Source: Aquificota bacterium (GTDB lineage Bacteria; Aquificota; Aquificia; Aquificales; QOAS01). From it: a DNA stretch of 10,914 bases. The notes under the pieces were generated by a model that saw only the letters and a list, made by a program, of their open reading frames with translations, did not search any database and had not been told where the DNA came from. How positions within the stretch are numbered: position 1 is the stretch's first letter; every line of letters starts with the position of its first letter. The position numbers were made by a program, and so were the translations under genes. This document shows, piece by piece, positions 6,715-10,914 of this stretch. The DNA is taken from contig JALSNH010000140.1 of assembly GCA_026987085.1 (NCBI GenBank), forward strand, positions 1 through 10,914, read 5' to 3'.

Positions 6715-7632
6715 ATGCTCCAAAAGGTAATAGAAAAAGCAAATATCCTGCTAGAGGCGCTACCTTACATAAGAAAATTTCGCGGAAAAACCTTTGTAAT
6801 CAAATATGGCGGTTCCGCTATGATTGATGAGAACCTTAGGGAGTCCTTTGCCCAAGATGTTCTCCTTTTAAAGTTTGTAGGAATCAATCCGGTAGTAGTC
6901 CACGGTGGGGGAAAGCATATAAACCAAATGTTGGAAAAACTTGGAATAGCTCCAGAATTTGTGGGAGGTATAAGAAAAACCACTAAAGAAGTTATGCATA
7001 TAGTCGAAATGGTCCTCAGCGGAGATATAAACAAAGATATCGTTGCCCTTATCAATAAACATTCCGGGGAAAATATCTATGCGGTAGGCCTTTCTGGAAG
7101 GGACGGAAGACTCCTAAAAGCGCGAAAAATTGATAGAGATTACTTTATAAAAAAATTAGGTATAGAGCCGCCTTCGGCGGATATAGGTATGGTTGGAGAA
7201 ATTGAACAGGTAAACACCGAACTTCTACTCACTCTTATAGCCCGCAACTATATACCGGTAATAGCTCCTATAGGGGTCGGTTCCAAAGGGGAAGCTTACA
7301 ATATCAATGCCGATATTGCAGCCGCCGCTGTAGCGGCAGCTCTAAAGGCTGAAAAACTTATATACCTTACCGACACCGAAGGTGTTAAGGATAAAGAAGG
7401 GAACCTTATAAAAAAGCTCAAAGATGACCAAATTGAGAGATTAATTAAGAATGGAACTATAGCCGGCGGAATGATTCCAAAAGTCCGTTCCGCGGAAGAA
7501 GCGCTAAAATCGGGCGTTAAAAAGGTTCATATAGTCGATGGAAGATTACCTCACTCAATACTGCTTGAAATTTTTACCGACGAAGGGGTAGGTACCGAAA
7601 TAACTTTGGTAGGAAATAGTCAAAATAAATAG
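6715..7632 (+). CDS. argB: N-acetylglutamate kinase
   Basis: Phosphorylates N-acetyl-L-glutamate with ATP, the second step of arginine biosynthesis (cytoplasm). The 305 residues match the family and show the amino-acid-kinase motifs in order: VIKYGGSAM (Lys30), VVVHGGGKHINQML (63-67 core), GGIRKTTKEVMHIVEMVLSG (Arg87), the nucleotide-side INADIAAAAVAAAL, and LTDTEGV. An N-terminal helix, KANILLEALPYIRKF (8-22), is typical of the hexameric, arginine-feedback-inhibited type (Thermotoga, Pseudomonas), so allosteric inhibition by arginine is likely (inference from family). The ATG at 6715 retains this helix, which supports the start although there is no Shine-Dalgarno. dcd follows after 27 bases, probably in the same operon. 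Nothing is missing. Confidence 0.96.
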   Translation: MLQKVIEKANILLEALPYIRKFRGKTFVIKYGGSAMIDENLRESFAQDVLLLKFVGINPVVVHGGGKHINQMLEKLGIAPEFVGGIRKTTKEVMHIVEMVLSGDINKDIVALINKHSGENIYAVGLSGRDGRLLKARKIDRDYFIKKLGIEPPSADIGMVGEIEQVNTELLLTLIARNYIPVIAPIGVGSKGEAYNINADIAAAAVAAALKAEKLIYLTDTEGVKDKEGNLIKKLKDDQIERLIKNGTIAGGMIPKVRSAEEALKSGVKKVHIVDGRLPHSILLEIFTDEGVGTEITLVGNSQNK

Positions 7633-7659
7633 CTTTTAAAGAAAATTTCTTAACTTCCC

Positions 7660-8199
7660 ATGATTTTGAGCGATAGGGCTATAAGGAAACTTTTGGAGGA
7701 AGGAAAGTTAAAAATAGAACCTTTTTCGGAGGAACTAATTCAATGTTCCTCCCTCGATTTGAGGCTCGGATATCAGATAGCGCGTTATAAGGTTAAAGAC
7801 TTTCTCGATGTTAAAAACTCTAATTGGGAAACACAGATAGAAACTATTACCGACGATGGTTTTTATATACAGCCCAAGGAGTTTGTTTTGGCCACCACCC
7901 TTGAATATATAGAGCTACCTGTAGACTTAACAGCTTTTGTTGAAGGACGAAGTTCTCTAGGACGGCTTGGTCTATTTATAGAAAATGCCGGTTGGGTCGA
8001 TGCCGGTTTTAGAGGTCAACTTACCTTGGAACTGTTTAACGCAAATAGCTACCCGATTAAACTCTACCCGAAAATGAGAATATGCCAATTGGTATTTGCT
8101 AAACTTGATGGAAAACCGATAAATCCTTATAACGGTAAATATCAGGGACAGAGGGGGGTTGTTCCTTCAAAAATTTACCTAGACTACAACAACAAATAG
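7660..8199 (+). CDS. dcd: dCTP deaminase (possibly bifunctional dCTP deaminase/dUTPase)
   Basis: Trimeric pyrimidine nucleotide enzyme that deaminates dCTP to dUTP on the route to dTTP. The 179 residues begin with the usual MILSDRAIRKLLEEGK, followed by SSLDLRLG (about 30-37). The nucleotide-binding VEGRSSLGRLGL (94-105) and the catalytic segment AGWVDAGFRGQLTLEL (110-125) follow, with Glu124 as the expected general base. MRICQLVF and C-terminal KYQGQRG (160-166) close the active site. The AGWVDAGF stretch resembles the bifunctional Methanocaldococcus and Mycobacterium enzymes more than E. coli Dcd, which has a His after the Ala (recalled). Asn109 replaces the usual Thr just before it. Whether it also hydrolyses dUTP is open. 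It follows argB by 27 bases, and its stop is 3 bases from the RSH stop on the other strand. Confidence 0.94.
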   Translation: MILSDRAIRKLLEEGKLKIEPFSEELIQCSSLDLRLGYQIARYKVKDFLDVKNSNWETQIETITDDGFYIQPKEFVLATTLEYIELPVDLTAFVEGRSSLGRLGLFIENAGWVDAGFRGQLTLELFNANSYPIKLYPKMRICQLVFAKLDGKPINPYNGKYQGQRGVVPSKIYLDYNNK

Positions 8200-8211
8200 G
8201 ATTCAAATCCT
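8198..8211. repeat. Short inverted repeat across the dcd/RSH convergent stops
   Basis: AGGATT-CA-AATCCT is a perfect six-base inverted repeat that covers parts of both stop codons and the whole 3-base gap. As RNA it could form a 5-bp stem with a four-base loop on either transcript. No T-run follows on either side, so it is not a standard intrinsic terminator. It may be chance. Confidence 0.3.
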
Positions 8212-10287
8212 TACAACCTCGATAACTTCGGGAAGGGAGGCAATATCCCTAATAACCCCCTTAAGGTGGTCGGAGTTTTTAAAGAGACCAACAATGTTGA
8301 GAAAAGCCCTATCCCCCCTCGAGGAGGTTTCGACCTTAACGATGTTGACCCCGTTTTGGGCAAAAATTCGACTTACGTCCGCCAAAAGGCCGGTGTAATC
8401 GTGGGCCACAACCTTTAAAGGAACGGGGAAGGTTCCCTGTTCCCTCCACCTAAGGGTAAAAACCTTTTCCGGAGCAACCCTTTCGAGGTTCTTTAAATTG
8501 GGACAACTTTTGGAGTGGATTACCAAACCTTTCCCCTTTTGGATAACCGCTTTCACCTCCTCGCCCGGCAGAGGGTGGCAACATTTAGCGATTGTGTATT
8601 TGATACCTTTAAGGTCTCCCCAATCTAAGACCCCTTCGGAGGTTGTTGAGGTTTGAGTTTCCTCCGTTTGTTTTTCTTCCTTTTTGCCTATCAACGAGAG
8701 GAGCCACTTTTCCGATAACTTTCCTTGGGCAAGTTGTATAAAAAGCTCCTTTTCGGTTTTTTTGGTTTTTTCCAAAATCTCCGATAGGTCGAGGTTATAT
8801 TTTTCCGCCAAACGGTTCCAAATTTTTTGACCCCTTTCGAGGAGTGTTTTTTCCAGTTCCTTTTTAAGGAACTGTTTAATCCTCTGCCTTGCACGGGTGG
8901 TTTTCACAAATTTAAGCCACTCGGGGGAAGGGGTTTTATTCGGGGAGGTAATAATTTCCACCTTTTCGCCCGTTTTGAGTTGATAATCGAGAGGAACAAT
9001 TCGCCCGTCCACTTTAGCCCCCACGCAGTGGTGGCCCAGCTCGGTATGGATTGCATAGGCAAAATCGACCGGTGTGGAGCCTTTCGGTAGTGCAATTACG
9101 TCCCCCTTCGGGGTATATACAAAGACCTCCTTTTCCAGCTCGTTCCGAAGCTTTTGGGTAAGCTCCTCATACTCCTTGGCGCTCTTGAAACTTTCAACCA
9201 GTTCCCGAAGGGCTTGGGTAATTCTCTCCTCCTCCGGCTTGGGCTTCCTACCCGCCTTGTAGGCCCAGTGGGCTGCCACACCCTTTTCCGCTATGTAGTG
9301 CATATCCCACGTTCTTATTTGAAACTCGACCCATCTCCCTTTTGGGCCCACAACGGTGGTATGGAGCGACTGGTAGAGGTTGGGTTTAGGCATACTGATG
9401 TAATCCTTAAATTTCCCCGCAACCGGTTTCCAAAGTTGGTGGACTATCCCCAAAACGGTATAGCATTGGGTCTTTGTATCGGTAATTACCCTAACACCCA
9501 AAATATCGTGGACCTCCTCGAGGGAAATCCCCTTTCTCTTGGTTTTTTCCCAGATACTGTAAAAGTGCTTAGAGCGGTACTTTACCGTTGCGGGTATTCC
9601 TTCCCTCTCCAGAGCCTCCTTTAGGGGGGGGATTATGTACTTTTTGAGATACTCCTCGAGTTCCTTCTTCGCCTTTCCTACGAAGGTTTTGACCCTTTCA
9701 TACTCCTCCGGGTAGAGGTATTTAAAACTGAGGTCCTCCAGTTGGGATTTAATTTCCCACATACCCAAAAGGTGGGCCAAAGGAGCGTAAACCAAAAGGG
9801 TTTCCTTCGCTATACGTTTCCTCTTTTCGGGTCTAAATATTCCCAAACTCCTTAAGTTGTCAAGCCTATCGACCAACTTAACTATCAAGGTTCTAATATC
9901 CTTGGCGGTCGCCAGAAGGAGTTTTCTAAAATTTTCCGCACTAGCTTCGTTTTTCGAACGGAACTTATGCTTATCGAGCTTTGTTAAACCGTCTACAAGG
10001 TTGGCTATCTCCTCGCCAAATAATTCTTTTATCTCTTCAACCGTTGCATCGGTATCCTCCACCGTATCGTGCAAAACCCCCGCCACCACGGTTGGTATAT
10101 CCATCCTCATTTTTGCCAATTGGAGCGCAACCCATAGGGGGTGAACTATGTAGGGCTCGCCCGTTTTCCTTTTTTGACCTTCGTGCTTTTTCTCCGCAAA
10201 ATCTATAGCCTTTAAAACCAAAGGGTCGTTATCGGTTTCCTTCAAAAGTTCCTCTTTAAGTTCTTCCAAAGGGGGATAAAGGGACAT
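8203..10287 (-). CDS. Bifunctional (p)ppGpp synthetase/hydrolase (Rel/SpoT type)
   Basis: Long RelA/SpoT homologue (RSH) of 694 residues that makes and degrades the alarmone (p)ppGpp in the stringent response. The HD hydrolase domain is intact: Arg40, His49, HDTVED (73-78), Asp140 and Asn144 line up with the Rel_Seq Mn2+/substrate residues. The synthetase has RSKHFYSIWEK (from 238), Asp261 in HDILGVRV, KPNLYQSLHTT (301-311) and Glu321 in EFQIRT. KFKD (292-295) corresponds to the basic RxKD of bifunctional enzymes, not the acidic version of RelA. Regulatory parts follow: TGS (about 388-449), a helical region, the CC/zinc-finger domain (Cys569, Cys570, His591, Cys595) and ACT (about 620-694). 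A Glu/Thr/Ser-rich linker at 536-552 separates helical and CC parts. It follows tatD after 45 bases on the same strand and lacks a clear Shine-Dalgarno. Both activities are predicted; ribosome activation is inferred from the domains. Confidence 0.96.
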   Translation of the reverse strand: MSLYPPLEELKEELLKETDNDPLVLKAIDFAEKKHEGQKRKTGEPYIVHPLWVALQLAKMRMDIPTVVAGVLHDTVEDTDATVEEIKELFGEEIANLVDGLTKLDKHKFRSKNEASAENFRKLLLATAKDIRTLIVKLVDRLDNLRSLGIFRPEKRKRIAKETLLVYAPLAHLLGMWEIKSQLEDLSFKYLYPEEYERVKTFVGKAKKELEEYLKKYIIPPLKEALEREGIPATVKYRSKHFYSIWEKTKRKGISLEEVHDILGVRVITDTKTQCYTVLGIVHQLWKPVAGKFKDYISMPKPNLYQSLHTTVVGPKGRWVEFQIRTWDMHYIAEKGVAAHWAYKAGRKPKPEEERITQALRELVESFKSAKEYEELTQKLRNELEKEVFVYTPKGDVIALPKGSTPVDFAYAIHTELGHHCVGAKVDGRIVPLDYQLKTGEKVEIITSPNKTPSPEWLKFVKTTRARQRIKQFLKKELEKTLLERGQKIWNRLAEKYNLDLSEILEKTKKTEKELFIQLAQGKLSEKWLLSLIGKKEEKQTEETQTSTTSEGVLDWGDLKGIKYTIAKCCHPLPGEEVKAVIQKGKGLVIHSKSCPNLKNLERVAPEKVFTLRWREQGTFPVPLKVVAHDYTGLLADVSRIFAQNGVNIVKVETSSRGDRAFLNIVGLFKNSDHLKGVIRDIASLPEVIEVVRI

Positions 10288-10332
10288 AAAAGGTAATTTA
10301 CAAAAAGCAGGTTTTAAATGTAGGCTTTTTTC

Positions 10333-10914
10333 TCAAAACGGGTTTATATCAAAGAGCCTAATAGTGTTGGTTGTTGTAATTCGGTCCAACATCGGGAGAG
10401 GAACCTTTAAAAACTCCGAAAGGAACTTGAGGGTATAAAACACGTAGGGGGGCATATTTTTTTTACCTCTTTTGGGAGCCGGAGCCAAGTAGGGACTGTC
10501 GGTTTCTACCAAAAGTCTTTCGAGTGGAATTTTTTTCACCAACTCTCTCAGATCGTTGGCATTTTTGTAGGTAACTATTCCCGAAAGGGAGATGTAAAAA
10601 CCCAAATCGAGGGCACCTTTGAGGAGGATTTCCCCACCCGTAAAGCAGTGGATAACCCCCCTTTCTACACCCGCGTTTTTTAAAATTGCAACCGTATCTT
10701 CGTCCGCCTCACGGGAGTGAACTACCACAGGAAGGTCGAGCTCCTTGGCAAGCTGGAGCTGTTTTTCAAAAACCTTCCATTGGTTCTCCTTAGTTGCGTA
10801 GTCCCTATAGTAGTCAAGACCGCATTCGCCGACCGCAACTACCTTATCATCGTTGTTTTGAATAATCTCTTTGAGTTGCTCTATATGGCTGTCGTTAACT
10901 TTATCCGCCTCGTA
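10333..10914 (-). CDS. tatD: TatD family metal-dependent hydrolase/nuclease, 5' part outside the window
   Basis: TatD/YcfH-type TIM-barrel metallohydrolase; members are DNA exo/endonucleases and some act as D-aminoacyl-tRNA deacylases, in the cytoplasm. The reading frame is open through base 10914, giving 193 residues against ~256 for the family, so roughly 65 N-terminal residues with the first HxH metal pair are missing. The visible signatures are VVAVGECGLDYYRDY (metal Glu), LPVVVHSREADED (metal His), GVIHCFTGG (metal His) and LLVETDSPYLAPAPKRGKKN (metal Asp), in normal order. The GTG at 10726-10728 is the internal valine of PVVVHSR and not a start. The stop lies 45 bases before the RSH start, so the two are probably co-transcribed. 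The exact substrate is undetermined. Confidence 0.95.
   Translation of the reverse strand, partial: YEADKVNDSHIEQLKEIIQNNDDKVVAVGECGLDYYRDYATKENQWKVFEKQLQLAKELDLPVVVHSREADEDTVAILKNAGVERGVIHCFTGGEILLKGALDLGFYISLSGIVTYKNANDLRELVKKIPLERLLVETDSPYLAPAPKRGKKNMPPYVFYTLKFLSEFLKVPLPMLDRITTTNTIRLFDINPF

Noticed and set aside
7161..7184. GC-rich hairpin CCGCC-TTC-GGCGG in argB
   Set aside because: It encodes conserved-position ArgB residues, has no T-run after it and is probably coincidental coding sequence.
9102..9113. CCCCCTTCGGGG tetraloop-like hairpin
   Set aside because: It lies inside the RSH TGS domain coding region with only three stem pairs around TTCG, so it is explained by codons.
9154..9624. 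156-residue plus-strand ORF opposite the RSH gene
   Set aside because: It is fully antisense to the synthetase domain, shows no recognisable motifs and has no upstream signals.
10726..10728. GTG as tatD start
   Set aside because: The frame continues upstream to the window edge with the conserved GECGLDYYR motif, so this codon is internal.

Overview
The window looks like ordinary chromosomal core DNA from a thermophilic, autotrophic bacterium. The first two genes encode both subunits of a two-subunit ATP-citrate lyase, the citrate-cleaving enzyme of the reductive TCA cycle. The proteins are rich in Lys, Glu and Ile, and arginine is often encoded by AGG or AGA. Together these traits suggest an Aquificota lineage that uses ATP-citrate lyase (Desulfurobacteriaceae or Hydrogenothermaceae). 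Other reductive-TCA groups such as Campylobacterota are not excluded, and the assignment is inference.

Layout. (1) 1-2835, plus strand: aclB (5' end outside the window) and aclA, ending in a possible intrinsic terminator. (2) 4870-2910, minus strand: a small unrecognised protein with a strong Shine-Dalgarno, then an ArnT/PMT-type membrane glycosyltransferase 23 bases downstream. (3) 4955-6216, plus strand: the rRNA 2'-O-methyltransferase rlmB, coupled by a one-base stop/start overlap to a small predicted lipoprotein. (4) 6655-6179, minus strand: a GNAT acetyltransferase whose 3' end overlaps the lipoprotein gene by 38 bases. (5) 6715-8199, plus strand: argB (N-acetylglutamate kinase) and dcd (dCTP deaminase, possibly bifunctional). 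(6) 10914-8203, minus strand: tatD (5' end outside the window) followed by a full-length bifunctional RelA/SpoT-type (p)ppGpp synthetase/hydrolase, which converges on dcd with a 3-base gap.

The genes form no single pathway. ATP-citrate lyase supplies acetyl-CoA and oxaloacetate for carbon fixation. ArgB draws on glutamate for arginine synthesis, Dcd supplies deoxyuridine nucleotides for dTTP, RlmB modifies rRNA, RSH controls the stringent response, and TatD is a metal-dependent nuclease. The genome is very compact: intergenic spaces are 3-84 bases, with one 3' overlap and one stop/start overlap.

I found no mobile elements, CRISPR arrays, tRNA or rRNA genes, prophage or defence genes, and no gene-free stretch above 300 bases. 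I see no clear undescribed system. The least explained parts are the two-gene minus-strand unit at 2910-4870 and the small lipoprotein at 5695-6216.
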